DNA of 64,000 nucleotides from contig QJNS01000092.1 in the NCBI GenBank assembly GCA_004154925.1, positions 211,082 to 275,081 on the forward strand. The letters are read 5' to 3'. Origin of the DNA: Monosporascus cannonballus. Lineage: Eukaryota > Ascomycota > Sordariomycetes > Xylariales. The notes under the pieces were generated by a model that was not told where the DNA came from, searched no databases, and was given only the letters and a program-made list of their open reading frames with translations. A program made the position numbers and the translations under genes. Below, one piece after another: positions 12,449 through 22,973 of this stretch (the stretch's first letter is position 1; each line of letters starts with the position of its first letter).

Positions 12449-13445
12449 CTAACAGGCACAGCCATCGCGGTCGTTCTCGATATGGATGTTGATAGGATCC
12501 TGGAAATCGCCACTGAATTCTTCCGACTCTTCTTGCGCTAACGCGTTTCGGGCAATAACTATGGGGCGAACGTTAACATCTCCTACACCGGATACACCCC
12601 GGTTTACTCGGGTAGTAATTACCTTCGAATGCTTGCTCAACGTTGATAGCTTCCTTCGCACTGGTCTCAAAGTACGGGATGTCGCCCTTGGATTGGCAGA
12701 ACGTAGCCGCTCTCTTAGTCGAAATCTATCCGTTGTTAGCGGCTCTCCCATACCGGTCTTCCTTGTCGGCACTTACCGCACGCTTATTCTCCTCTAGATC
12801 GATTTTGTTGCCTAGGACGACCTATCTAGATCAGCATAAATCTTTACATGCTGGGAATAGCTTCCTTACGAAGGGGAAGTTCTCCGGGTCTCGCGGTGAT
12901 GCCTGGATCAAAAACTCGTCCCGCCAGCTGTCCAGCGCATCGAAGCTCTTGGCGTTGTTGACATCAAACACCAGAACACAGCAGTCGGCCCCTCTGTAGA
13001 ATGCGACGCCTAAGGACTGGAAGCGCTCCTGGCCGGCCGTATCCCAGAGCTGGACTCGTAATCAGCCATGGCCATCCCATCGATATCGATGTTTGCAAAT
13101 GCTCCATACCTGCATTGTGACTTGGCGATCATCAACAAGGACCTCCCGCGTCAAGAAGTCGGCACCGATCGTGGCTTTATAGCTGGCACTAAACTTCTTG
13201 TTGACCTAGGCGTATAGTCCTCGTCAGTATTCGAAGATGCGCGCGGCCAGGCGGTCAGGGCTGATTGCCGGACGGGTGTTGACTTCTTCTGCGACATACA
13301 TATTGGTTCATCAAACTGGTCTTTCCGACACCGCTGTCTCCAAGGATGATAACCTGGACAAGCACAAGGTTAGCAGGGAATTACGGCTTGACGGCGACGG
13401 TAATAACTGCTATACCTTCAGAAGGACCTTCTTCCTAGAAGACAT
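12449..13445 (-). CDS. ypt7: Rab7 small GTPase Ypt7
   Basis: Seven exons (13416-13445, 13300-13353, 13110-13205, 12870-13049, 12777-12821, 12623-12725, 12449-12558) join to 618 nt, or 205 residues, the usual length of Rab7. All G motifs are present: GDSGVGKTS (P-loop), WDTAGQERF (switch II), NKID, and ETSAKEA. The protein ends in CAC, the double-cysteine site for geranylgeranylation. Ypt7 directs fusion of late endosomes, autophagosomes and vacuoles by recruiting the HOPS complex. Six introns in a 1-kb gene, with a first exon of only 30 nt, explain why no long open frame marks it. Splice sites are all GT-AG (GTATAG, GTATGT, GTATGG, GTAAGG, GTAAGT, GTAATT). I see no break, so I consider it functional. 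It is transcribed divergently from the gene at 14474. Confidence 0.95.
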
Positions 13446-14473
13446 GATGAAGGCTAAGCCCGGTAGCTAAGCTCGAGATGGGAACTGGTGATATCCTGTG
13501 GGAGGGTAGCTTTGCCTATGATCTGAGGCGACTCGCCAACTCGACGGAACCTCGCGATGGTTGTGAGGATGCGTATAAGTGTTGCAAATGGTTGAGATGT
13601 CAAGTTCGGCTGTCTGTTGATGGTATCGGAGGTTGGAAGTCATTTGGATAAGACGGGGGATAGATAAGGAAGGCCTGGGCAGCACGAGACAGGCACATGC
13701 ACCGTCATTAGCGCCCGGGTTGGAGCAGCCACCCGGTCCTGTTCATAGCGCTGAGCCCCACTCTCACTGCAGCATGAAACTCGGTAGCCCAGCCACATAT
13801 TTACCATTTACGCACCTACCTAGTACTAGGTTAGGAGGTACCTAGTCGGATTCCTACGGTAAAACAGGCCGGAATCCAGCCTTCCTGTATGCAGATATCA
13901 AAGCAGCTAACACCGGACTGAAAAGTAGTGAATAAACTACTGAATGAAATCACACCTTGGCGGGTACGTAGTATGATAACCTACCAATGCTTCCAGATGC
14001 CATTTCGCGGTTCAGGTTGGCAAGCCCACATATATGAGCAGAGGTATCACCAAGTCAGATATTACTATGCCTGCTAATCTATTATTATATACGCCCGCGT
14101 ATAAGTATCTTATGCTGCGATGTTGAGTGTGGCACTAGAATTACATGTAACTATTGCTGGGATCTCTAAACAATAATAATATCTGGAATTGCAGATGTCA
14201 TTGCTATTCCCGAACGTGGTACCAAATGTACCAGGAGTTGATAAAAGCAACCCCAAAGCTTACTAGTTAGTAGGCAGCTCTCTCTATATTCGGTATCATG
14301 ATGTCATACTTCATCATAGCCTATACGTACATCTTAGAGAAGGCGCATCAACAATTCCACAAACATTATACATGTGCAATTGGACCTATATATTTTACCT
14401 CTTCCCGGGCATATTCTTCGCTTGAAGACCAGTTGTAACCCTTCACACACAGAACCCTTCCCAAAGATTCACA
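13446..14473. promoter_or_regulatory. Shared divergent promoter region of ypt7 and the 14474 gene
   Basis: About 1 kb separates two starts that point away from each other, so it must hold both promoters. It contains a palindrome-rich stretch with repeated ACCTAG/CTAGGT boxes near 13810-13845. I cannot assign specific factors. Confidence 0.45.
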
Positions 14474-15169
14474 ATGGTAGCAATCCGTATCAGCAACTCC
14501 CTCAACGCTCTGCGTGCTACCCACACCCGGGCGGCTCCCCGAGTCTACCGCACTTTCGTCACCACCCCTCGCTTCTGTGGGCAAGAGGGATATGGTGATG
14601 CGAAAGGCAGCCCGGAAGGCGAGAACCCTCAGAAACAGCCCGCTTCCACGTCCGCTCAGCAGGCGTCAGAGCATCCCGGCCCCGAGCCGCCCGATGTTGG
14701 CAAGGGCACTGGGGCCGGGCCGACCAAAGCAACCTTCAGCGAGAACTTGAAGAAGGCAGGCTCCCCCGAAGATGCAAGCGCGGAGTCTGGCGGCTCCAGA
14801 TCCAAGGAGGCAACCGAGACAGGCGGTTCGCCCACCGGCGGGAAAATCGCGAACGCCGAGTCTCAACATGGCGGTGGGTCTTCCAATGGAGGTCCCGGGG
14901 CAGGGACGACAACGGGTGGGACACCGAATGACACATCGACAGCGCGAGCTGCCAGCCAGACAGGAGGCGAGGCGCTCAAGGGTCCGCAGGGCAAGGGAGC
15001 ACCGAGCCCCAAGATCCACAACCAATCCGTACCGGGTGTGAAATCGGAACTCAGTGACGAACAGAAGCAGGAAGTCGAAAAGCATAACGAGGAGTTCGAG
15101 AAGAGATACGACCGTGGTAGCAGAACTCCTAACGACAAGGTTGACAAAAAGTTCTGGAGAGGCCAGTAG
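14474..15169 (+). CDS. Predicted mitochondrial low-complexity protein, unknown function
   Basis: A single exon of 231 residues. The first 35 residues (MVAIRISNSLNALRATHTRA then PRVYRTFVTT) are rich in Arg, Ser, Thr and Ala and lack acidic residues, which fits a mitochondrial presequence. The middle (about 40-190) is Gly/Ser/Thr/Pro-rich and probably disordered. The C-terminus is charged, with ELSDEQKQEVEKHNEEFEKR followed by a KVDKKFWRGQ end, and is the only part that looks conserved. I do not recognise a named family. Similar short fungal proteins with a basic leader and a charged tail are known only as hypothetical proteins. The open frame is long for its GC content and the start context (AACAATGG) is good. 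Confidence 0.7.
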   Translation: MVAIRISNSLNALRATHTRAAPRVYRTFVTTPRFCGQEGYGDAKGSPEGENPQKQPASTSAQQASEHPGPEPPDVGKGTGAGPTKATFSENLKKAGSPEDASAESGGSRSKEATETGGSPTGGKIANAESQHGGGSSNGGPGAGTTTGGTPNDTSTARAASQTGGEALKGPQGKGAPSPKIHNQSVPGVKSELSDEQKQEVEKHNEEFEKRYDRGSRTPNDKVDKKFWRGQ

Positions 15170-15848
15170 GTCAAGCCTGCCCGCCATTTGTGTCACAGCC
15201 TCGTACAAAGCCACTGACGTCCTTGTTTAGCGGTGGTATTAGTCAAGGTCGAAGCGGCACCGAGGTCGACTGGAACGCATAATCAAGTCATCTGGCTTCA
15301 AGCGTTGACTGGTCTCTTCATCGATGCATTTTCTGCGCTTGGCCCATGTAATCATAGTAATGAACTCTTAACACGAAATCGACTCATCCTGCAAAAAGGT
15401 ATCGCCCAGGTTATCGTCGTAAGGAGCTTAGGGAAGCGGGGAACTATCACTATCATCCTTCTCCAGATATGCGCTCAAGAGCATCAGGAGCAATTCCTTG
15501 TGTTGTCGGTGTGAAAATGCACTGCACGTAACGATTTGAATAGGTGCAGGACTCCTGACTCAATATGAGGCCGCTTCGAAAGTGCTATAGCATATTAAGA
15601 AAGTGAGCCAGTAGCTGGCTGGTCTTGCCTCATACGAAGTAGCCTGGTTGCATATCAGTTCCTCTATTGTTAAATGCATAGCCTCCTTTGGTAAACAATT
15701 TGTTTTAGTGTCGAGCTACTTGGGATGATGCTCCCCACCCCGTCCCTAACTTCGGACTCTATTTATTCTCCTCAACGAAACTTATCCTAGGCGCTCTCTC
15801 GCAAGGCCTGACTCACATCAATGGATTCTGCAGTCGTCGGGGCATTCA
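15170..15848. other. Intergenic, nothing recognised
   Basis: This region holds the 3' flank of the preceding gene and the promoter of the next one. A pyrimidine-rich stretch near 15735-15800 may be part of the promoter or leader of the gene starting at 15849. Confidence 0.45.
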
Positions 15849-17261
15849 ATGGCGGATGAGGAGCTCCTGCACAAGATCCACGGTCTCGGCGACCTGGATC
15901 TGGCCGCCCTCCTCAGCCTGATCAGCCGCGAGCACTGCATCATCGGCACCGAGTCCCCGGTGCTCGACGGCCTCGTCGCGGAGCTGCAACTCGTCGCTTC
16001 GCACACTTTCGGCCTCGATTCCGCCGTCCTGGACTGCACGCCGCAGACGACGCTCGACGACCTAGCCTCCGCTATCTTAGTCTCGGAGCCGCATTCGCAT
16101 GCGCAGTCGCATCCGTATCCGTCTAGAACTCCGTACTCGGTTTCTAACTCGCCGCTTAATACACACAAGGATTACTACTTCCACGCCCGACACGGCAGTG
16201 AAGGTACCGGCAATACCGGACCGACGGCGTCGTATGGCCAGATGCAACAACCACCAGCCGTCCGCCCAGGCTTCGGATACGGTTTCGGCTACGATAGCGG
16301 CAACGGAGGAAGAGCAGTGGGAGGAGGGACCAAAACGCGCATCGCGAGCGTGATCATAGCGAAGAACCTCGACACGGCGCCCAAGGCCGTGCAGATCCAG
16401 TGCCTGGAGCTGATGCGGACGCGGCGCCTCTTCACGCGGACTAGTGTGCAGGCGGCGCCCAGGCAGTTCCTGCTCGTGGCGGTCGTGGCCACGGCCCCGC
16501 GTCGCGGCTCGAACGACGTCGCCGGGCGCCTGACGCCGCACCTCAACGATTTATTCTACATCGCGCACTGGCATGATCCCGAGGACGGGTTCGCGCACCT
16601 CGAGGAGCGGGACTGGGACGACGGGGACGATGACGGGTATGAGTATAGGGATATGGAAGCCGAGAGCGAGGGCGCGGACGCGGACCCTGGGAGGACGAGC
16701 TTCGAGAGCGGCGAGAGCGTTGTCCGGCGGAGCCTAGGCGCGACGCCGAGGGCGAACGCGGACGCGAGGGTGCGTACGCCCGGGAGCCGGCAAGATGCGG
16801 ACTACTACTACGACAAGCCACATCCAGGCCGTAAGCCGCTGTTCGGCGACGCGGACCTCGCGACGCTCGCGCTCGCGGCCCGCGAGGTCGCCGTCGACGT
16901 CGACGTGCTGCGGTACCAGCAGAACGTGGTGTCGTTCCTGCGGCTGCACCGGGCGGTGGCGCTGGCGGGCCCGGGGGAGTCCGGGGCCGCCATCACGCCG
17001 GCGGCGACGCGCCACCTGGGCCAGCTGGCGCGCGCCCTCGCGGCCCTGCACGGCCTCGGCTACGCGACCCCGGCCCTCGTCGGCCTCGCCGCCCGCAAGG
17101 TCTACCTGCACCGCGTCCGCGTCCTGGGGCCGGACGCGCTCGAGCGCGAGCGCAGCATGCAGTGGGGCAGCGACCTCGCCGCCGTCGAGGCCCTTCTCGA
17201 CGGCGTGGGCCCCGAGGAGGTCATCGCCGACGTCTTGGCGGAGGTCGCTGCGCCTTTGTGA
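15849..17261 (+). CDS. Magnesium-chelatase-like AAA+ relative, conserved fungal protein
   Basis: A single exon of 470 residues. The N-terminus (ELLHKIHGLGDLDLAALLSL, then ISREHCIIGTE) and the C-terminus (RKVYLHRVRVL, then RSMQWGSDLAAVEALLDGVG) match my memory of fungal proteins often annotated as ChlI/BchI-like magnesium chelatase subunits. A central block (IASVIIAKNLDTAPKAVQIQ with LMRTRRLFTRTSVQAAPRQF and LNDLFYIAHWHDPEDGF) resembles the region after the ATPase core in that family. I can find no Walker A motif, so ATP binding is doubtful. Fungi make no chlorophyll, so the real role is unknown. Acidic and Ser/Pro-rich insertions lie at about 80-160 and 260-310. The 3' half is very GC-rich. 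It converges with the PPPDE-thioredoxin gene 284 nt away. Confidence 0.72.
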   Translation: MADEELLHKIHGLGDLDLAALLSLISREHCIIGTESPVLDGLVAELQLVASHTFGLDSAVLDCTPQTTLDDLASAILVSEPHSHAQSHPYPSRTPYSVSNSPLNTHKDYYFHARHGSEGTGNTGPTASYGQMQQPPAVRPGFGYGFGYDSGNGGRAVGGGTKTRIASVIIAKNLDTAPKAVQIQCLELMRTRRLFTRTSVQAAPRQFLLVAVVATAPRRGSNDVAGRLTPHLNDLFYIAHWHDPEDGFAHLEERDWDDGDDDGYEYRDMEAESEGADADPGRTSFESGESVVRRSLGATPRANADARVRTPGSRQDADYYYDKPHPGRKPLFGDADLATLALAAREVAVDVDVLRYQQNVVSFLRLHRAVALAGPGESGAAITPAATRHLGQLARALAALHGLGYATPALVGLAARKVYLHRVRVLGPDALERERSMQWGSDLAAVEALLDGVGPEEVIADVLAEVAAPL

Positions 17262-17545
17262 GGCTATATTACCTGCTAGACTCGTGGAAGATACCCCATT
17301 TGTCTTTCTGTTTGTTTTAATCCAGAGTTTCTGGGAATTGGAGTCGGGGTTCATGAGAGCGGTGGGCAGTTTCAATTTAGTTAGTCGTAATCGGCGCAAT
17401 ATTAATCGAGTCTCAAACCGGCGAGATTCTATTCCATGTCTATCCGTGTATGCTGCCGCTATCTAGTCGCTCCCTGTAAACAGAGTCAAGCCTCCGCCAG
17501 TAAAAGCACCGCATTAACGAATCGTTACGTACTTATATCGTCCGT

Positions 17546-19352
17546 CTATGGCTTCGCCAGGCCCTTCCCCAGTAGCTCGTTCCCGACCTCCTCTATGAGC
17601 GGCTCGTCCGGGAACCTGTCCTTCTTCCCCAGGATGGTGGCCCGCGCCTCCAGCGCCCTCAGGAGGTCCACGAGCTCCCCGTCGAGCGGCGCGCAGTAGG
17701 CCAGGAAGCCGAGCGCGAGCAGCATGCCGTGCAGCGCCTCGCCGGATCCCCGCTCCTGCGCGATGGCCTCGAGCGCCGAAGCCGCGAGCTCGACCTGGTC
17801 GGACTCGGGTAGTAGCACGGCATCCGCGTCTGGGTGCTCTACGCGGCGGCGGCTGTTTAACGCGGCCACGTTGAAGAGCAGGGACGTCGCCGCCACTCGC
17901 ACGCTGCCGTGGCCCGCGTCGAGGAAGCTGGCCGAGACGAGCTGCGTGAGCGCGCCGCGCAGCAGTAGCGCCTCCTGCCCGAGGATCTGGTCCGCATATA
18001 GCGGGCTCGAGAACAGGTTGCACGCCATCTGCAACGTCACAAGGCGCAGCGCGTACGGGCACTCGGCCTCCGCGCCGTTCACGGCGTCGAGGATCGCGAC
18101 GACCGTCTTATGGCCCGGTTCCTCGGCGAAGTAGCCGCTGAAGCGGGCGTCGACTAGGGCGCAGCGGAAGAGGTCCACTACGGTGAATAGTATCTCTTTT
18201 GGCAACTCTTGGACAGCAGAGTGGAGAAAACCGGAGAATGCCGGCATGTCTGGGAGGGGTGCATCGACTGCGCCCTCGGCCGCCCGGGCCTCGATGAAGC
18301 GCTTCACGCCTTGCACCGCAGCGTCATCCGCTGTTGGGCCAAGCTTCGACAGGAGTTTGGACAGCGGCGGCACCTTGGAGTACAGTACGGGCTTCGGGGC
18401 GGCATTCACAAAGTGAGGCAACCTGAGCGATCGGTGTGGATGGGTAGGAAATGCCATCTGAGCCAATATTCCCACGGCCGCCTTCAACCGCGCGGCGTCC
18501 GCGCCGGACCAGCGTTCCTGCTCCTTCCCATGGAGAAAGGAGATGAACGTCGGCGTTGCCCGAATCGAATACTTTTGCGCCACGTCGAACGCCCGGGAGG
18601 TGTCAACCTTGATCAGGCTGACTTTATCTCCCCACTCCGCCGCTAACTGGTCATACAGAGGATAAAGTGCTTTGCATGGAGGGCAGGTGGCGGAGGTGAA
18701 GAAGACTATGGCGGCAGGCTTTCTTGATGCTCCGAGAAGGTTGTCCAGTTCAGGGAGACTAGTAACATTCTGTACCGCAAGGTTGACTGGTTTTGTGGCA
18801 TCGTTGAGCTGCGGTTGCGCATTGGCCTGAATGCCCAAGAGACCGCCTCGCTGCGCTTTTCTCGCTTGCACCATATGTTCTAGATGTGGCTGCAGCATCT
18901 TGCCGAACGGTGAGTCTAACACCGCTTGAGGCATGTTCTTGATGTGGTCCGGGATACCCTTCCCCAAGAGGAACGTGGCGAGATCATGGCTGAAGTTATT
19001 GCAGTTGTGCCGGAAAAGATCATATGCCTACACTCTCAGCAACAATGGTCGATATCTTAGCATACGGCGAAGAACTTACTTCGGGGGTGTAGATCTGTTT
19101 AAGTGAATCGAGATACTCTAGTACGACTTCTATCGGTAACTGGGTCTGGCCAAGGTGTATGCGCTCAAGAGGCCGACCCAAATGGGAGCTCCCCGGTCGT
19201 ATAGTACCGATGCCGCCGTCGTAGACATATTCTACTCCCTCTAGCTCGATGGAAGTATGGTAAACCGCGTCAAGTTGAAACCCCAGCATGGACATTGACA
19301 TCTGTTTCGCAAGACCGTTCGACAGGTCGTAAACCAGAAGATGGACGTCCAT
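17546..19352 (-). CDS. PPPDE peptidase-thioredoxin-PUL domain fusion protein
   Basis: Two exons (19080-19352, 17546-19027), with a 52-nt GTAAGT...GTAG intron, give 584 residues. The N-terminal PPPDE (DeSI) thiol-protease domain starts MDVHLLVYDLSNGLA. The catalytic pair is seen as His32 (VYHTS) and Cys100 (HNCNNF), and the intron lies just before the Cys segment. A thioredoxin domain follows, with CPPC at about 206-209 and the cis-Pro region RATPTFISF. The last 290 residues are the alpha-helical PUL domain, known from Ufd3/PLAA-type proteins, where it binds Cdc48/p97. DeSI proteases remove SUMO or ubiquitin. The fusion suggests a Cdc48-linked protease with a redox arm (inference). An in-frame ATG 18 nt upstream (19370) is an alternative start; I chose 19352 because MDV begins the family. 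Confidence 0.92.
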
Positions 19353-20258
19353 AGTGAATAAGCCCACCAATGAGATATTATGAGTGTGCCGAATAGGTAG
19401 GTAGGTCCGTAGACGGGGATTCGGGATCAGAAGCGTCTCGTTGTATGGGACTCTAAGGTACTTGAGGCTCGCAACAGAGCAAACCTTGAGTAAGTGGCGA
19501 TTTGAACGAAGTTGGAATCTCGTGGAATGTATCAGGTTCCAGGGAACAAGAGGCCGATGACTAAATTCACCACGGAAACATCACGGTTTAGAAGTTCTAA
19601 CACGGGAGGCAAGGGAAGGAACGTCTAGATATATCAGTGTTATTTACTACAGTCTCTTGAAGCTCTCCATTGTTAATACAGTTCTGTATGTGGTTATCGA
19701 ATACACCCCAGAGGCAGCTGTCTGTACGTCAGCCTTTCTCGGGGCTTCCATCTTGGCCCGTTTCAAGCCAAGGCACCTACTTCCTACGAACCCTTGTGGC
19801 TGTGCGTAGCTGACTAACTCCGCTTCTCCGACTATCGGATAGCTGCATGCCAAGACGGTAGAGAAGATATGTTTGTGCTTCCTTAAACGTTACCTAATGC
19901 TAGCAGGGATCAAAGAGGACAGTATCACTAAACTGTGAAATAGGGGAAACCGGAGAAGTCGCCTTGGCTTGAGCGCCTGATTAGGAAAGATTTATCGAAG
20001 CTGTCAAATTGGACGAAATCTTCGAGATCCGATGTATTCGAATACCGTGAACTGTGCTCCAGTCCATCGTTTCCTTCTTTTCTCCCTAACGCGCCCATCG
20101 AATTCGAAATTTGCATGCTTCCTGGTCGGTCTTTCTTTAATCGACATTCTCTTCTAATTCTTTCACGCTTCAAGGTTCCCAGGATCTAACTCTCTCTTTT
20201 AATTACCCCATCCCCCACTCCGAAGGGGAATGAATGATTTGCTTTTACGGTTCGGGTT
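19353..20258. promoter_or_regulatory. Divergent promoter region, PPPDE fusion and GDA1
   Basis: About 0.9 kb between two diverging starts. Only short frames are present and none is convincing. A C/T-rich block with CCCCATCCCCCACTCC lies at about 20205-20225, just upstream of GDA1. Confidence 0.4.
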
Positions 20259-22039
20259 ATGAGGAGAACATCAGTATCTTTGCCTACTAAGCAGGTCCGA
20301 CACGATCCCCACGAGAAGCCAGCCCGCTACGATAACGGGCACAGAGAAACCGGCATCCTGGAGAAGCTGCAGGGCACCATGAACCAGACCCAGAAGGCTA
20401 GGTGGCTCAAAACCACCGGCATAGTGGTCTTCTTCGTTTTCCTGTTCTATTACTTTTCGCCAAAGGGCGTCGACATCTACCAGAAGGGCGGTGCGTTCAT
20501 TCCGACACATAAACCGTGTAGCCATTCGAGACGGTTGAATACTGACGGGCTTCTACGTAGTATCATCGCATACAGACGGCCAGGTACCGACCGACAGCTC
20601 ATACGGAACCGCGAAATGCACGAAGTCATATTCGAAGGACAAGCCCATCGTTCAGTATGTACTCATGATTGATGCTGGTAGCACTGGATCGCGTATCCAT
20701 GTCTACAAGTTCAACAACTGCGGCCCTACTCCCGAGTTGGAAAGCGAGGAGTTCAAGATGACCGAGAAGTCCGTTGGTGGCTTGAGCAAGTATAAGGACG
20801 ACCCTCTTGCCGCTGCGAAGACTTTGGACCCGTTGATGGCCGTGGCGATGCAGACCGTCCCCGACAAGTTGAAGGGCTGCAGTCCTGTCGCCGTTAAGGC
20901 GACTGCTGGTCTGCGGATGATTGGTGCCGCCGCTGCCGAGAAGATACTGGAAACTGTCCGAAACCACTTAGAGAATGACTACCCCTTCCCGCTGGTCTCC
21001 AAGGAGGAAAATGGTGTTGCGATCATGGACGGTTCCGACGAGGGGGTTTACGCGTGGGTTACGACCAACTATCTCCTAGGTAAGATTGGAGGACCCGACG
21101 ACAGCCCGACTGCTGCCGTGTTCGATCTAGGTGGCGGTTCTACTCAGATTGTGTTCGAGCCGACATTTAAGAAGGCGGCTGCCGGTGGGATGCCTGAAAA
21201 GCTCGCTGAAGGTGATCATAAGTACGAGCTCTCCTTCGGTGGGCGGGACTTCGAACTGTACCAGCACTCCCACCTCGGATACGGTCTAATGGCTGCCCGT
21301 AACTCGATCCATCAGACTTTGCTGCAGGACCTCTACTCCAAGAGCAAGGACAAGAGCTTTATGAACAAGCCTATTCTGAACCCGTGCATTAACGCGGGCC
21401 AGACCGATGTTGTCAAGGTCAAGCTGGATGAGGACAGCCCGCTCGGCTCCGGCGAAGTTGAATTGAACATGACTGGGCCTGCCACCCCTGCGCCGGCTCA
21501 ATGCCGCGCTCTGGCGGAAAGAATCCTGGCCAAGGATGCGGAATGCAAGCTGGCGCCTTGCTCTTTCAACGGCGTCCATCAGCCATCGCTGGCCAAGACG
21601 TTTGCTACGGAGGACGTCTACATCTTTTCTTACTTCTTCGACCGGACTAGGCCCCTGGGAATGCCGGACTCGTTCACCTTACGCGAACTTCACGACCTTA
21701 CCAGCACTGTTTGCAATGGGGAGGAAGCGTGGGATGTGTTTAGCACTGTCCCGGGAGCCCTGGAGGAACTTCGGGAGCGTGGCGAGCACTGCTTGGATCT
21801 CAACTTCATGTTGGCCCTTCTGCACACGGGTTATGAAATGCCCATCGAGCGAGAAGTCAAGATCGCCAAGAAGATCAAGGGTAACGAGCTGGGTTGGTGC
21901 TTGGGAGCAAGGTAAGATGGGCCCCCTTTCTCGCTCTGATTCCGACCAATGAATTGATTGCTAACCTATTTGCGCACTTAGTCTGCCCCTGCTTTCCAAG
22001 GGGTCCGGCTGGTCGTGCAAGATCACCGAGGTCCATTAG
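20259..22039 (+). CDS. GDA1: Golgi guanosine diphosphatase (GDA1/CD39 apyrase family)
   Basis: Three exons (20259-20490, 20561-21911, 21982-22039) give 546 residues. It is a type II membrane protein: a basic N-tail, one membrane anchor at about 50-67 (TTGIVVFFVFLFYYF), then a lumenal apyrase domain. The apyrase conserved regions are clear: DAGSTGSRIHVYKF (ACR1, about 115), KATAGLRM (ACR2), DGSDEGVYAWVTTNYLLG (ACR3) and FDLGGGSTQIVFEP (ACR4). The last exon supplies the ending LPLLSKGSGWSCK after WCLGA. The enzyme hydrolyses GDP left from GDP-mannose glycosylation to GMP, which the antiporter exchanges for more GDP-mannose. The unspliced frame would stop three codons into intron 2. An in-frame ATG at 20379 could give a shorter cytoplasmic tail. 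Confidence 0.95.
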
Positions 22040-22973
22040 TGACGAATTTTGTCGATTCAGCATATGGCCCTCCAACGTCTATATTTCACAAGTAATGAAT
22101 GACCCAATAATGAGTATGGAAGTGGGTGCACCCTCAAGAGGTTGGCGTTCGGTTGGATTCTATACTAGGCGGTTACGATGTAGCTCCAATGCTGAGCTAT
22201 GTACGAGTCATAGAGGGCAGATCTGTACAAAAAATGTCACCGTGTGACAATGCGACTGTCCACTTTGATATTCAACCACAGTGCAGTTGCTTGTGATTGT
22301 TGGGATTTGTTGCGGCGTCTGGGGTAACACTCAGTAAACCGCTGTTGATCCTGCAGAGTCCGGTAACACGAACTGTTTCAATATTTGTGAAAAACGCCCT
22401 GCCATTGCATTCAGACGCGCACCCCAATGGCTAAGCAAATTCGGATCTTTTAACCCGTCCCCCCACACGCTTGAGACTTGTTGTACCCAAGCCTGTATTC
22501 TTCTTCTACTCCAGAAGCCAATTGCAAGTCCCCGTCAGTAGTCGGTGAGTTTGTTACGTGGAGACCATCACCAAACTCTATTGTATGCACGCAATGCCAA
22601 GCTGCGCCTGCCCCATCGCTGCTCGGCAACCGAAGTAAACATCCTGGCCCCACTGTTCAACCACCCACCCGCGCCCGCCGCCCAGGCCTGATAAGGTAAG
22701 GAAGGGAAAGGATTGGTGGGAATGTCGCATGGCGTCCTTCACCAGCAGCGGTTCCGAGACCTAATCGACGATATCTGCGAAGACTTACTTCGGATTATAT
22801 CGGGCTCTTCCTGCTCTGGAACCGCAGGATCGGAATCATCACGAGGAAGTATAATAACAACATTACCGCCATTGTCGGTTTCGCCGTCATCACCGCAGCT
22901 TTTGTCCCAGTGTGAGTTTGGGAATAGCGGCAAAGAGAGCAGAGAGTCGCACGAAGGAACCGAGATAGCAAGG
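22040..22973. other. Intergenic and 5' leader of the kinesin gene
   Basis: No gene recognised. An open stretch upstream of the kinesin ATG (from 22713) is in frame with it, but it lacks family similarity and is likely leader sequence. Confidence 0.45.

Noticed and set aside
16734..17399. Minus-strand frame of 221 codons opposite the chelatase-like gene
   Set aside because: Antisense shadow of GC-rich coding DNA with an Arg-rich product.
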